Assembly: GCA_964511075.1 (NCBI GenBank)
Contig: CAZEDM010000010.1
Location: 1 to 64,000, forward strand
DNA: 64,000 nt
Direction of reading: 5' to 3'
Origin: CAZEDM01 sp964511075
GTDB lineage: Bacteria > Zixibacteria > MSB-5A5 > RBG-16-43-9
Part shown: piece by piece, positions 41,009 through 50,361 of the stretch
How the letters are laid out: every line of letters starts with the position of its first letter
Position numbering within the stretch: position 1 is the first letter of the stretch
Notes under the pieces: model-generated
Database searches by the model: none
Told to the model about the DNA's origin: nothing
What the model saw: only the letters and a program-made list of their open reading frames with translations
Program-made: the position numbers and the translations under genes

Positions 41009-43354
41009 ATGCCAAAATTTCTTCGCTTAAGGCAATATGTTTTCCTAATTTTTGTATTCTTAACTCTATCTCCGGGGAATCTTTTAGCTGGTGAACAGGA
41101 TATCTCTCTACCCCCCTTTGACCGCACTGTCAATTTAGCTCTGTATTTCGTTCTGCTCTCTGCCATCCTGGGATTGGCCTACGGCTTATATCTGGCTTTC
41201 AAGGTTATCAGGAAAGATCAAGGTACGCCCAAGATGATAGAGGTGGCAAAGGCAATTCAGGAGGGGGCCAAAGCCTATTTAACGCGACAGTTCCGGGTTC
41301 TGTTCTTCTTCATAATACTTCTGACCATAATACTTTTTTTCGTTTATAGAAATATCTATCTCCTTCCAGATGGAAGCACGGACTGGAAGCTGGTCTGGGG
41401 AATAGCCTTATCCTTTCTGGCTGGTTCAACCCTCTCTGCCATGACCGGTCTTATCGGTATGTCTGTTGCTGTCAGGGGTAATGTAAGAGTAGCCCATGCA
41501 GCCAGGACTTCCTTTAAAAATGCCCTGGAAACTGCTTTTCAATCCGGTACAGTTACCGGAATGTTTACTATTGGGATGGGGCTGGTGGGAGCAACAATCA
41601 TCTTTATGCTCTTCAGGGAACAGGCGATGATGGTTTTGATCGGCTTTGGATTTGGAGGGAGTTTGGTAGCGCTTTTTATGAGGGTAGGTGGTGGAATCTA
41701 CACCAAAGCCGCAGATGTGGGGGCAGATTTAGTGGGTAAGGTCGAAGCAGGAATTCCGGAGGATGACCCCCGGAATGCGGCTGTAATCGCAGATAACGTG
41801 GGCGATAACGTGGGGGATTGTGCCGGAATGGCCGCAGACCTTTTTGAGTCCTATGAGGTCACTCTGGTCGCGGCTATGATCTTGGGAGCATCCTATGCCG
41901 CATTTAACCCCACCCCTTTTGGCGGGGATCTGGCTTTAAAATTGATTGTCTTCCCACTTTTAGTAAGGGCAGTAGGGGTTTTCGCCTCTATCCTGGGAAC
42001 CTGGAGCGTCAAAGGAAAAGACAAAAGGGATTTCAATCCGATGAGGCCTATCCAGAACGGGTTTTTAGTCTCTGCGATAACATCCACCATCGGCTTCGGA
42101 CTTATAAACTACTTCTACATAAAAACCCCTGAAGGTACCCCGGACATGAGATTTTTCTGGGCAACTTTTTCCGGAATCGTTCTGGCAGTTCTTATCAGTT
42201 ATCTAACAGAATACTATACTGCGGTGGAATACAACCCAGTTAAGGAAACTGCACGTGCTACCAGGACCGGACCTGCAACTACCATTTTAGCAGGGTTCTC
42301 AGAGGGTATGGAATCCACAGTTCTGGCTATTGTAGTTATTGCTGTTACTATCATGACCTCAAACCTTATCTTCGGAGGAGATTTAGCCTTAGCCGCCTAT
42401 GGAATTGCCTTGGCTGGAATGGGCATGTTAACCACTACCGGAATTATAGTCTCCATGGATTCCTATGGACCGGTATCAGACAATGCCAATGGTATCTTTG
42501 AGATGTCCAAGGTCTTAGAGGAGGATAAAAATCCAGAGGCACATCATATCGTTCACAAATTAGATGCGGTAGGAAATACCACCAAGGCGGTGACCAAAGG
42601 TTTTGCCATAGGCTCTGCAGTAATAGCAGCGGTTTCGCTGTTCAGATCTTATGGCTCAGATATAAATCTGCTTGACCCAGCTTATAAATTCTTCGAAAGG
42701 GGTATTCAGATAAATATGCCTAAGGCTTTCGTAGGTCTTTTAATCGGAGGAGCCATGCCTTTCCTTTTCAGTTCCTTAGCCATAAGGGCGGTTGCGAGAG
42801 CAGCTTTTCAGGTGGTGGAGGAAGTAAGAAGGCAGTTCAAGGAAATACCCGGAATTATGGAAGGGAAAAATAAACCAGAATATTACAGATGTGTTAATAT
42901 CTCCACTGTTGCCGCGCAAAAGGAGCTTATCACGCCCGGGCTTCTGGCAATCCTTTCCCCCTTGATAGTGGGGTTTCTCTTAGGAGTGGACGGTTTAGGA
43001 GGCTTTTTAGCCGGGATAATCTTAACTGGCCAGCTTCTGGCGGTGATGCTTTCCAATGCAGGCGGAACCTGGGATAATGCTAAGAAGACCATAGAGGCTG
43101 GGCTTTATGGTGGAAAAGGCTCAGAGGCTCATAAGGCAAGCGTGATTGGAGATACAGTGGGCGATCCCTTCAAGGATACAGCAGGGCCTTCCCTTAACCC
43201 ACTGATCAAAGTAATGAACTTGGTCTCCATTCTTATTCTACCCTTGATTATAGGCAAGAGCCAGCTTTCCACCGACCTTAAAATTCCCTCCGCTATTGTA
43301 GCTTTCGTGGTTCTCTTTATCGCATTACTGATTAGTAAGAGAAGCAAAGAATAG
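41009..43354 (+). CDS. hppA: membrane-bound H+-translocating pyrophosphatase, K+-independent type
   Basis: 781 residues from the ATG at 41009 (AAGGAAGG upstream; a GTG two codons earlier is possible). It hydrolyses pyrophosphate and pumps protons across the inner membrane. About 16 transmembrane helices; an extra N-terminal hydrophobic segment (about residues 8-28) may be a signal. Catalytic segment GIYTKAADVGADLVGKVEAG, then DDPRNAA and ADNVGDNVGD. The potassium-determining segment reads GNTTKAVTKG, with K526 and T529 at the positions that mark K+-independent enzymes. Stands alone after the TonB cluster. Confidence 0.95.
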   Translation: MPKFLRLRQYVFLIFVFLTLSPGNLLAGEQDISLPPFDRTVNLALYFVLLSAILGLAYGLYLAFKVIRKDQGTPKMIEVAKAIQEGAKAYLTRQFRVLFFFIILLTIILFFVYRNIYLLPDGSTDWKLVWGIALSFLAGSTLSAMTGLIGMSVAVRGNVRVAHAARTSFKNALETAFQSGTVTGMFTIGMGLVGATIIFMLFREQAMMVLIGFGFGGSLVALFMRVGGGIYTKAADVGADLVGKVEAGIPEDDPRNAAVIADNVGDNVGDCAGMAADLFESYEVTLVAAMILGASYAAFNPTPFGGDLALKLIVFPLLVRAVGVFASILGTWSVKGKDKRDFNPMRPIQNGFLVSAITSTIGFGLINYFYIKTPEGTPDMRFFWATFSGIVLAVLISYLTEYYTAVEYNPVKETARATRTGPATTILAGFSEGMESTVLAIVVIAVTIMTSNLIFGGDLALAAYGIALAGMGMLTTTGIIVSMDSYGPVSDNANGIFEMSKVLEEDKNPEAHHIVHKLDAVGNTTKAVTKGFAIGSAVIAAVSLFRSYGSDINLLDPAYKFFERGIQINMPKAFVGLLIGGAMPFLFSSLAIRAVARAAFQVVEEVRRQFKEIPGIMEGKNKPEYYRCVNISTVAAQKELITPGLLAILSPLIVGFLLGVDGLGGFLAGIILTGQLLAVMLSNAGGTWDNAKKTIEAGLYGGKGSEAHKASVIGDTVGDPFKDTAGPSLNPLIKVMNLVSILILPLIIGKSQLSTDLKIPSAIVAFVVLFIALLISKRSKE

Positions 43355-43571
43355 TAAAAATCAGGCCTAGACTATATCTGAATAATTTATTTAATTACTG
43401 TCAGCTGATCTTTTGACCAATGACTTTCTCCTTTCCGGAATAATCGCAACGAAAACAGGAACTTAAAAGACAAAAAATACCAAAGACAATTCCCTTTTCC
43501 ATTGATTTTTGAAACCTTTTTGAGTTTATTTCGTTAAAATATTATGTATATCTTTATAAACAGGAGGTAGA

Positions 43572-44318
43572 ATGGAAGAGCAAACCAAGTCATTCGAGCC
43601 AGAAAAAACGGAGAGAATGGGATTTCTTTCCCGCATCGCAGGGATATTTTTCGAACCCAGAAAACTCTTCAATTATCTGAATTATAAGCCGTCCTGGCTT
43701 TTTGCTTTTATTCTGATTCTGATAATTGCCATAATCATAGCGGAGGTGATTTTGCCCCAGAATCTCCTTTTACAAAAAGAGATAGTATCCCAAATACCCC
43801 GGCTTTCCTCAGCTCCTCCAGAAGTTCTGGAGAGGATGACCGAGGTTGATACAGGCAAGAGAATAAGTACAGCCGTGAGCGAGGTTTTCAAGAATCTCAT
43901 AGGACTTTTCCTGCTCACCTCCATGGTTTATTTTTTCTGCAATATCATCCTGGGCGGTGAGAGCAGTTACAAAAAGGTCTTATCGGTGGTGACATACACT
44001 TCCTTTGTTCCCCTCTTAGGGGCGATACTTAAAACACCTTTGATACTGGCAAAAAACTCTGCGGATGTTCAGACGAGTCTGGCACTGTTGATGCCGGAAG
44101 GTGATTTTACCAAGATCAGATATCTGCTGCTCGCATTTATAGATATCTTCGCAATCTGGCAGGTAATCCTAATAGCCCTGGGAATGATGGTTCTATATAG
44201 ATTCACCAAGGGAAAAGCTTTTACTGCTGCCATAATAAGTTGGCTAGTTGTTGTATTATTAGGTATAGGGTTAAGCGTGATGGGAATGTCCTTTGCGGGA
44301 GTCCCGATCAGCTGGTAA
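43572..44318 (+). CDS. YIP1-family membrane protein
   Basis: 248 aa. A polar N-terminus with the typical entry RIAGIFFEPRKLFNYL is followed by five or six transmembrane segments. There is a conserved-looking ILGGESSYKKVLSVVTYTSF segment before the later helices, as in YIP1/DUF1282 proteins. AGGAGG precedes the ATG. It overlaps upstream codons of the tolC frame and lies about 25 bp before the real tolC start, heading a six-gene efflux unit. Role in that unit unknown. Confidence 0.8.
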   Translation: MEEQTKSFEPEKTERMGFLSRIAGIFFEPRKLFNYLNYKPSWLFAFILILIIAIIIAEVILPQNLLLQKEIVSQIPRLSSAPPEVLERMTEVDTGKRISTAVSEVFKNLIGLFLLTSMVYFFCNIILGGESSYKKVLSVVTYTSFVPLLGAILKTPLILAKNSADVQTSLALLMPEGDFTKIRYLLLAFIDIFAIWQVILIALGMMVLYRFTKGKAFTAAIISWLVVVLLGIGLSVMGMSFAGVPISW

Positions 44319-44343
44319 AAATCTTTTTTTTAAAGGAGTGATG

Positions 44344-45648
44344 ATGAGAAAGAAAATTGCCTTCACCATTTGTATAATCCTTTTCCTCTGGATGAGCTTT
44401 GCAGCTCAGGCACAGTATGTTCAAAAGAAAATTCTCACCATTGAGGACTGCGTTAACATTGCCCAGAAAAACAGCTTCCAGGCTCGTTCTGCCCAGGAGA
44501 CTTACAATTCTGCCAAATGGGAGCTTTTAGGTGGCTGGTCAGGGCTATTGCCCAGTGTCGATCTCAGTTCAGGCTGGCGCAGGTCAAGTGAGGACATTTT
44601 AAATTTCAGGCTGGGGCAGTTGGTAAGCTCTCGAGATCGATATAGTTTCAATTTAGGACTAACCCAGACCGTTTTCAACGGAGGGGCAAACTGGGCTAAT
44701 TACAATTATAAAAAGGCAGGCAAGAGGTCTGCCTGGGACAATTTGAAATTATCCGAGAAATCGGTGGAGCTGAGCGTGAAAGAGGGATGTTATAATTTAC
44801 TAAAAGCCCAGATGCTATATGAGGTTCAAAAGGATGCGGTGAAGAAAAGCACAGAGCAGCTTAATATGGCAAAGGCCAGATATGACTTAGGCTCAGCCTC
44901 TCTGTCCGATTATCTTAAGGCTAAGGTTCAACTGGGAAATGATAGTCTGAATTTAATCACCTACGCCAATAACGTTAAATTAGCAGAGGCTTCCCTCAAT
45001 AGTCTGTTAGGTCTGGATATAGACACACCCCTGGAGATCGATGCCAGGCTGGAATATAAAAAATTAGAAACGGATTTAGAGTCCGAGCTAAAAAGAGCTT
45101 TAGAGAAACACCCGCAGATAGATAAATCCAGGATGGGAGTGAATCAGGCACATTCCAACCTCACCATCGCCAGAAGTGCCAACTTTCCCAGTATACATTT
45201 TTATGGAGATTATTCCTGGAGCGATATCGAGTTTCCCAGATCAAGTAGCGATTGGAAAAATTATGATTCCTGGGATATAGGGATAAGCATAAGTATAAAT
45301 TTATTTGAAGGTTTTGCCACTACCTCCAGTGTGAGAAGCGCCAAGGCTAACCTTAAGTTAGCCCAGGAGAATTTGGAGCAGAGCAAAAGGGATTTAGAGC
45401 TGGAGATAAGACAGACGTATCTTTCGGTAAAAGAGGCAGAACAGAAGATTCAATTGACGGAGGAGGCATTGAAGTCAGCAGAGGAAGATCTGAAGCTGAC
45501 CCAGGAGAAATATAACCTGGGGGCGGCATCGATTTTGGAACTTCTGGATGCCAATGTCTCCTATAAAACTGCCAAAAACAACCAGGTGGAAGCCCTGTAT
45601 GACTACAACTTAGCTGTGGCGGAGTTCGAAAAAGCCATTCACAGATGA
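44344..45648 (+). CDS. TolC-family outer-membrane efflux protein
   Basis: 434 residues from the ATG at 44344 (AAAGGAG 5 bases upstream; ATG at 44341 equally possible). The longer frame from 44293 overlaps the YIP1 gene and lacks a ribosome site. Signal peptide ends around AQAQ. Two outer-membrane efflux repeats (about residues 35-230 and 245-434) alternate strand pairs and long helices rich in Ala/Leu/Lys. It forms the outer-membrane channel for the adaptor and ABC components that follow. Confidence 0.92.
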   Translation: MRKKIAFTICIILFLWMSFAAQAQYVQKKILTIEDCVNIAQKNSFQARSAQETYNSAKWELLGGWSGLLPSVDLSSGWRRSSEDILNFRLGQLVSSRDRYSFNLGLTQTVFNGGANWANYNYKKAGKRSAWDNLKLSEKSVELSVKEGCYNLLKAQMLYEVQKDAVKKSTEQLNMAKARYDLGSASLSDYLKAKVQLGNDSLNLITYANNVKLAEASLNSLLGLDIDTPLEIDARLEYKKLETDLESELKRALEKHPQIDKSRMGVNQAHSNLTIARSANFPSIHFYGDYSWSDIEFPRSSSDWKNYDSWDIGISISINLFEGFATTSSVRSAKANLKLAQENLEQSKRDLELEIRQTYLSVKEAEQKIQLTEEALKSAEEDLKLTQEKYNLGAASILELLDANVSYKTAKNNQVEALYDYNLAVAEFEKAIHR

Positions 45649-45682
45649 GTAACTTTAGAAACTTATTTAAGGAGATATTACT

Positions 45683-46915
45683 ATGAAGAAAAGAAATAAA
45701 ATCATTATAGTGATTGGCGTAATAGCTCTGATATTCATTTTCGTGCTGGTCAATCTGTTCAGGTCTGGTGAGAAAACTTATAAGGTGGAGGTGGATAAGG
45801 TCAAAAAGGGGGATATAACCTCCATAGTGACCGGAAGCGGTAAAGTCCAGGCCATAACGGATGTTAAGATCAGCGCCACGGTTCCAGGAGTGATAATAAG
45901 CCTGCCAGTGAAAGACGGAGATATGGTTAAAAAAGGACAGCTTTTGGTTCAGATAGACCCATCAGAATACAAATCAACCGTAGCTCAGGCAGAAGCCCAG
46001 GTAAACTCAGCCAGGGCAAGTCTAGAACAGGCTAAACTGGTTTATGAACGCCAGAAGAAGCTTTACGAGAAGAATCTGACGTCTCAGGAGCAATTTGATC
46101 AGACCCAGACCCAATATAATGTTGCCAAAGCACAATACGAGCAGAGCCAGGCGAATCTGAACCAGGCCAAAGACCTTTTGGCCAAAACTACTATCACCTC
46201 TCCTATGAATGGAAAGATAACCGAGCTTATGAAAAAAGAAGGCGAGATGGTAACTGGAGCCACTTACAACCCGACTGAGATTATGACTATATCGGACCTT
46301 ACTGCGTTTGAGGTTGAGGTGGAGATAGATGAGACCGATATCGCAAAGGTGAAATTAGACCAAGGGGCTAAGATAAAAATCGATGCTTTCCCGGATACCT
46401 CCTTTGAAGGAGAGGTCTCGGAGATCGGCAACACAGCCAAGATCACCGGCTACGGCACTCAGGATCAGGTGGTAAATTTCCTGGTTAAGGTTTTGCTCAA
46501 AGACGAGGTTAAGGGAATAAAGCCATGGATGTCAGCCTCAGTCGATATAACCACAGCCTCACAGAAAGAGGTACTGAATATCCCGATTGCCGCAGTGGTG
46601 ATGCGAGAGGAGAAGAAAGACACGCTGAATACCAATACCAAAAAAGGTGAAGCCGAGGCCTCGACCTCCACTGAAGAGGAGCCCAAAGATAAAAAGAAGA
46701 AAAAAGAGGTGGAGGGGATTTTCCTGGTGGAGAAAGACAGGGCGAAGTTTGTTCCAGTAAAGACCGGTATTGCTGACCAGCAGAACATAGAGATAGTCTC
46801 AGGCCTGAAGGAAAACGACCAGATAATCACCGGCAGCTATAAGATCTTGAGAACCCTGAAGGACGGGGATAAGGTCAAGATCGAGAAGAAACTGGTGAAA
46901 AAAGAGGGGAGTTAA
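45683..46915 (+). CDS. HlyD/MacA-family membrane fusion protein
   Basis: 410 aa. An N-terminal anchor (about residues 5-25) precedes lipoyl halves (GVIISLPVKDGDMVKKGQLL and SPMNGKITELMKKEGEMV) around a helical hairpin (about 95-165). A barrel domain with DETDIAKVKLDQGAKIKIDA follows. An unusual low-complexity charged insertion (about residues 315-345; TEEEPKDKKKKKE) interrupts the membrane-proximal domain. AAGGAG precedes the ATG. It is the periplasmic adaptor between TolC and the MacB-type transporter. Confidence 0.92.
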   Translation: MKKRNKIIIVIGVIALIFIFVLVNLFRSGEKTYKVEVDKVKKGDITSIVTGSGKVQAITDVKISATVPGVIISLPVKDGDMVKKGQLLVQIDPSEYKSTVAQAEAQVNSARASLEQAKLVYERQKKLYEKNLTSQEQFDQTQTQYNVAKAQYEQSQANLNQAKDLLAKTTITSPMNGKITELMKKEGEMVTGATYNPTEIMTISDLTAFEVEVEIDETDIAKVKLDQGAKIKIDAFPDTSFEGEVSEIGNTAKITGYGTQDQVVNFLVKVLLKDEVKGIKPWMSASVDITTASQKEVLNIPIAAVVMREEKKDTLNTNTKKGEAEASTSTEEEPKDKKKKKEVEGIFLVEKDRAKFVPVKTGIADQQNIEIVSGLKENDQIITGSYKILRTLKDGDKVKIEKKLVKKEGS

Positions 46916-46916
46916 A

Positions 46917-47597
46917 TTGCTGATTAAAACCGAGAATCTCTGGAAGGTGTATGAGATCGGGGCTGAAAAAGTACAGGCCCTGAGAGGCGTAGATATGGGT
47001 GTGGAGAAGGGGGAGTATCTTGCCATAATGGGTCCTTCCGGCTCTGGGAAATCAACCCTGATGAACCTGATCGGGTGTCTGGATACGCCCACAGAAGGGA
47101 AATACTATCTCAATAATAGATTAGTGAGCGAGATGAATGACGACGAGCTGGCCTTTATCAGAAATAAGGAGATCGGGTTTGTGTTCCAGACTTTCAACCT
47201 TCTGCCCCGTGCTACTTCCCTGCATAATGTGGAGCTTCCTTTGATCTATAACGGGACCGAATCGAAAGAAAGGATTGAAAGGGCAAGAAAAGCCTTACAT
47301 ATAGTGGATCTGGAGGACAGGATGACCCATAAGCCGAACGAGCTTTCCGGAGGGGAAAGACAGAGGGTAGCAATAGCCCGGGCCATTGTAAACAATCCCT
47401 CGCTCATCCTGGCAGACGAGCCCACTGGCAACCTGGATACTGCCACCGGATTAGAGATAATGAAACTTTTTGACCGGCTTCATTCTGAGGGGAATACTAT
47501 AATCATAGTTACGCATGAGCTGGATATCGCCAGATATGCAGACCGGGTCGTGCATATCAGGGATGGGATGGTCGAGAAAGAGGAAAAATTTAGATAG
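46917..47597 (+). CDS. MacB/LolD-type ABC ATPase
   Basis: 226 aa, TTG start with GAGGGGAG 5-6 bases upstream, one base after the adaptor's stop codon. Walker A GPSGSGKST, signature LSGGERQR, Walker B ILADEPTGNLD. It lacks a fused permease; the two FtsX-like permeases follow as separate genes, so it probably powers a heterodimeric MacB-like mechanotransmission transporter. Confidence 0.95.
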   Translation: MLIKTENLWKVYEIGAEKVQALRGVDMGVEKGEYLAIMGPSGSGKSTLMNLIGCLDTPTEGKYYLNNRLVSEMNDDELAFIRNKEIGFVFQTFNLLPRATSLHNVELPLIYNGTESKERIERARKALHIVDLEDRMTHKPNELSGGERQRVAIARAIVNNPSLILADEPTGNLDTATGLEIMKLFDRLHSEGNTIIIVTHELDIARYADRVVHIRDGMVEKEEKFR

Positions 47598-47625
47598 ATT
47601 AATTTTTTTTGCCGGGAGAGAAAAG

Positions 47626-48843
47626 TTGCAGTTTTTAGAGAGTGTAGGAATGGCTTTAAAGTCACTTATCTCCAATAAGCTTCGCTCTATACTCACTCTC
47701 ATTGGAGTCATAATCGGGGTCATGACCGTCATCGCGGTGGTCTCCATCATAGCCGGTATGAATAAATATGTGTCAGACAGGATATCGAGGTTAGGTTCCA
47801 GCACCTTCTTCGTGGATAAGTTCGGCATAACTATGAGTGAGGAGGATTATATAAACGCCCTTAAAAGGAAAGACCTTAGCATGGAGGATATGGAGGCAGT
47901 GAGGAAGAACTGTTCCCTATGCTGGAAAGTAGGAGCTAGGCAGGTTACTTTCAGGAAAGTCAAATATAGAAAAGAATATGTCAGCGATATCACAGTCGTA
48001 GGGGCTACTGCTAATTTTACTGAGGTCATGGATTTCGATTTGAGCAGTGGAAGGTCACATACGGATTTCGAGGACGAACATAACCGCAGGGTGGCTCTGC
48101 TTGGATGGGAGGTGGCAGACAACCTGTTTCCCAACCAGGACCCCATAGGCAAAGATGTCAAGATAGGTAATTATTACTTCAGGGTTGTGGGAGTGGCTGA
48201 GAAAAGAGGAACTTTTTTAGGACAGAGTCAGGATGATTTCGTTGTAATCCCCATTACTACTTTTAACAAGATCTTCGGCACCAAAAGGTATATGCTGATA
48301 TTCGTCAAGGTGGAGGATTTCAGCTTGATGCAGCAGGCTCAGGACCAGGTTCGCCTGATACTCAGAGCCAGGAGACATGTCCCCTATGACAAACCAGATG
48401 ATTTCGCCATTTCGACCTCTGACACTTTTATGGATTTATATCGAAATTTCACCTCAACCGCCTTTATAGTTATGATCGGGGTATCCTCTATCGCTCTGGT
48501 GGTCGGCGGCATAGTCATAATGAACATAATGCTGGTCTCGGTAACGGAGAGGACCAGGGAGATCGGCATACGTAAGGCGGTAGGGGCTAAGAAGAAGAAC
48601 ATCCTCTGGCAGTTTTTAGTAGAGTCAGTTACCCTGGCAATGGTAGGAGGGTTGATAGGGATTATCCTGGGCAGCATAATCGCCAAGTTAGTGTCAGCTA
48701 CTACTCCGCTCCCAGCATCGATTGAACCCTGGTCAGTTATAAGCGGGCTTATTATTGCCTCCTCGGTAGGAATTTTCTTTGGGATCTTTCCTGCTATGAA
48801 AGCTGCCAAGTTAGACCCCATAGCATGTTTAAGGTATGAATAA
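47626..48843 (+). CDS. MacB-like FtsX-family permease 1
   Basis: 405 residues from TTG at 47626, which has GGGAGAG 5 bases upstream; the longer frame overlaps the ATPase gene. One N-terminal transmembrane helix (IRSILTLIGVIIGVM-like context), a periplasmic core domain (about residues 50-285), then three helices. The family signature VSVTERTREIGIRKAVGA precedes the penultimate helices. Ends LDPIACLRYE, typical of this family. Confidence 0.93.
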   Translation: MQFLESVGMALKSLISNKLRSILTLIGVIIGVMTVIAVVSIIAGMNKYVSDRISRLGSSTFFVDKFGITMSEEDYINALKRKDLSMEDMEAVRKNCSLCWKVGARQVTFRKVKYRKEYVSDITVVGATANFTEVMDFDLSSGRSHTDFEDEHNRRVALLGWEVADNLFPNQDPIGKDVKIGNYYFRVVGVAEKRGTFLGQSQDDFVVIPITTFNKIFGTKRYMLIFVKVEDFSLMQQAQDQVRLILRARRHVPYDKPDDFAISTSDTFMDLYRNFTSTAFIVMIGVSSIALVVGGIVIMNIMLVSVTERTREIGIRKAVGAKKKNILWQFLVESVTLAMVGGLIGIILGSIIAKLVSATTPLPASIEPWSVISGLIIASSVGIFFGIFPAMKAAKLDPIACLRYE

Positions 48844-49006
48844 GGAACAAAAGACAGAAGATGGAAAATAAAAGATTAGAGATTAAAGGGGGAATATTGC
48901 TTGTTTTCGGTCTCCTGACTAACAGCATTCTCTTCGTGGGTGAAAGGAGAGCAACGAAGAGCGGGATCAGAGATAAAAGATAAAAAAGAAAGAACATCTT
49001 GTAATT

Positions 49007-50257
49007 ATGAATCTGTTTGAGGTAAAAGAAGGTATTTTAATGGCCCTGGCCTCTCTTAAGGCTAATAAGATGCGCTCATTTTTGACTATCTTGGGAGTCC
49101 TCGTAGGTGTGACTGCGGTCATCGGGATGGTCTCCATTATCCAGGGTTTGAATAACAGCATGGCTCAGCAGATAGAGTCCCTGGGCTCGGATACAATCTA
49201 TGTAACCCGCTTTAAGATCGGAATTCGTATGGGAAGGATGCCGGAGGAGGAGAGGAATCGCAAGCCTATTACCTTTGAGGATGCTATGGCAGTAAGGGAA
49301 TACTGCCCTTCGGTAAGCGAGGTTTCTCCCCAGAACTGGGGACCTGGCTCCAAAATCATAAAATACGGCAAGGAGGAGGTATCCTATTTCGATCTGATTG
49401 GAGTTATGCCAGAATATGAGGTGGTGAATAATAACTACATAGCAGAAGGAAGGTTTTTCACTGATGCAGATGTAAACTATCGAGCTGATGTGCTGATATT
49501 GGGTCCGGATCTGGCTGAGAAACTTTTCCCTTTCCAGGACCCTGTGGGCAAAGAGGTGCTCTTAGGAGGAGCCAACTATTCTCCCAGGAGATTTACGGTT
49601 ATCGGGGTGATGGAGAAAAGGCCTAACCTTCTGGGTGAGAGTATGAATAATTTCGTGCTTTTGCCTTACTGGACCTATATGCAGCTTTATCCGGAGGAGA
49701 AGGAATTGCTCTTAGTTGCCAGGCCCAGATCACCGGCACTGATGTCCAAGGCGATTGACGAGATAACTGAGCTGATGAGGAGAAGGAGAGCCGTTCCTCC
49801 AGATAAGCCTAATGATTTCGCTGTCTCCACCCAGGATGACCTGATGAATGTTTATCATCAGATCACCGGTGCTATCTATTTGGTGATGGTGGTTATCTCC
49901 TCCATCGGGTTATTGGTCGGAGGAGTAGGGGTGATGAACATCATGCTGGTCTCGGTAACGGAAAGGACCAGGGAGATCGGGATAAGAAAGGCTATCGGGG
50001 CAAAGAAAAGAGATATTATCTGGCAGTTTTTGATCGAGGCCATGACTTTGAGCGGAAGCGGCGGGATATTGGGCATACTCATAGGACTTCTTTTAAGTCA
50101 GCTGATTGGTGCAGTTACCCCACTACCAGCCAGCGTATCCTTGCCCTGGGTAATCATAGGCTTCTCCGTAGCAGTGGGGGTAGGATTGGTATTCGGCATC
50201 TATCCAGCTTATCGGGCGGCCAAGGTCGATCCAATTATCTCCTTAAGATACGAATAA
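49007..50257 (+). CDS. MacB-like FtsX-family permease 2
   Basis: 416-aa paralogue of permease 1. Four-helix topology with a large periplasmic domain (about residues 55-290), signature SVTERTREIGIRKAIGAKKR, and ending VDPIISLRYE. It is separated from permease 1 by 163 bp containing an inverted repeat, so the two are probably still co-transcribed. One ATPase serving two different permeases suggests a heterodimer. Confidence 0.93.
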   Translation: MNLFEVKEGILMALASLKANKMRSFLTILGVLVGVTAVIGMVSIIQGLNNSMAQQIESLGSDTIYVTRFKIGIRMGRMPEEERNRKPITFEDAMAVREYCPSVSEVSPQNWGPGSKIIKYGKEEVSYFDLIGVMPEYEVVNNNYIAEGRFFTDADVNYRADVLILGPDLAEKLFPFQDPVGKEVLLGGANYSPRRFTVIGVMEKRPNLLGESMNNFVLLPYWTYMQLYPEEKELLLVARPRSPALMSKAIDEITELMRRRRAVPPDKPNDFAVSTQDDLMNVYHQITGAIYLVMVVISSIGLLVGGVGVMNIMLVSVTERTREIGIRKAIGAKKRDIIWQFLIEAMTLSGSGGILGILIGLLLSQLIGAVTPLPASVSLPWVIIGFSVAVGVGLVFGIYPAYRAAKVDPIISLRYE

Positions 50258-50361
50258 AAAGATTTGACCAAACATAAGCACGGGGCTTAGAGTAATTATA
50301 ATCGGAATCGAGGATGAATTTTATTATGGATATTTCTGAAGGATTTAATTATAATGGAAAT

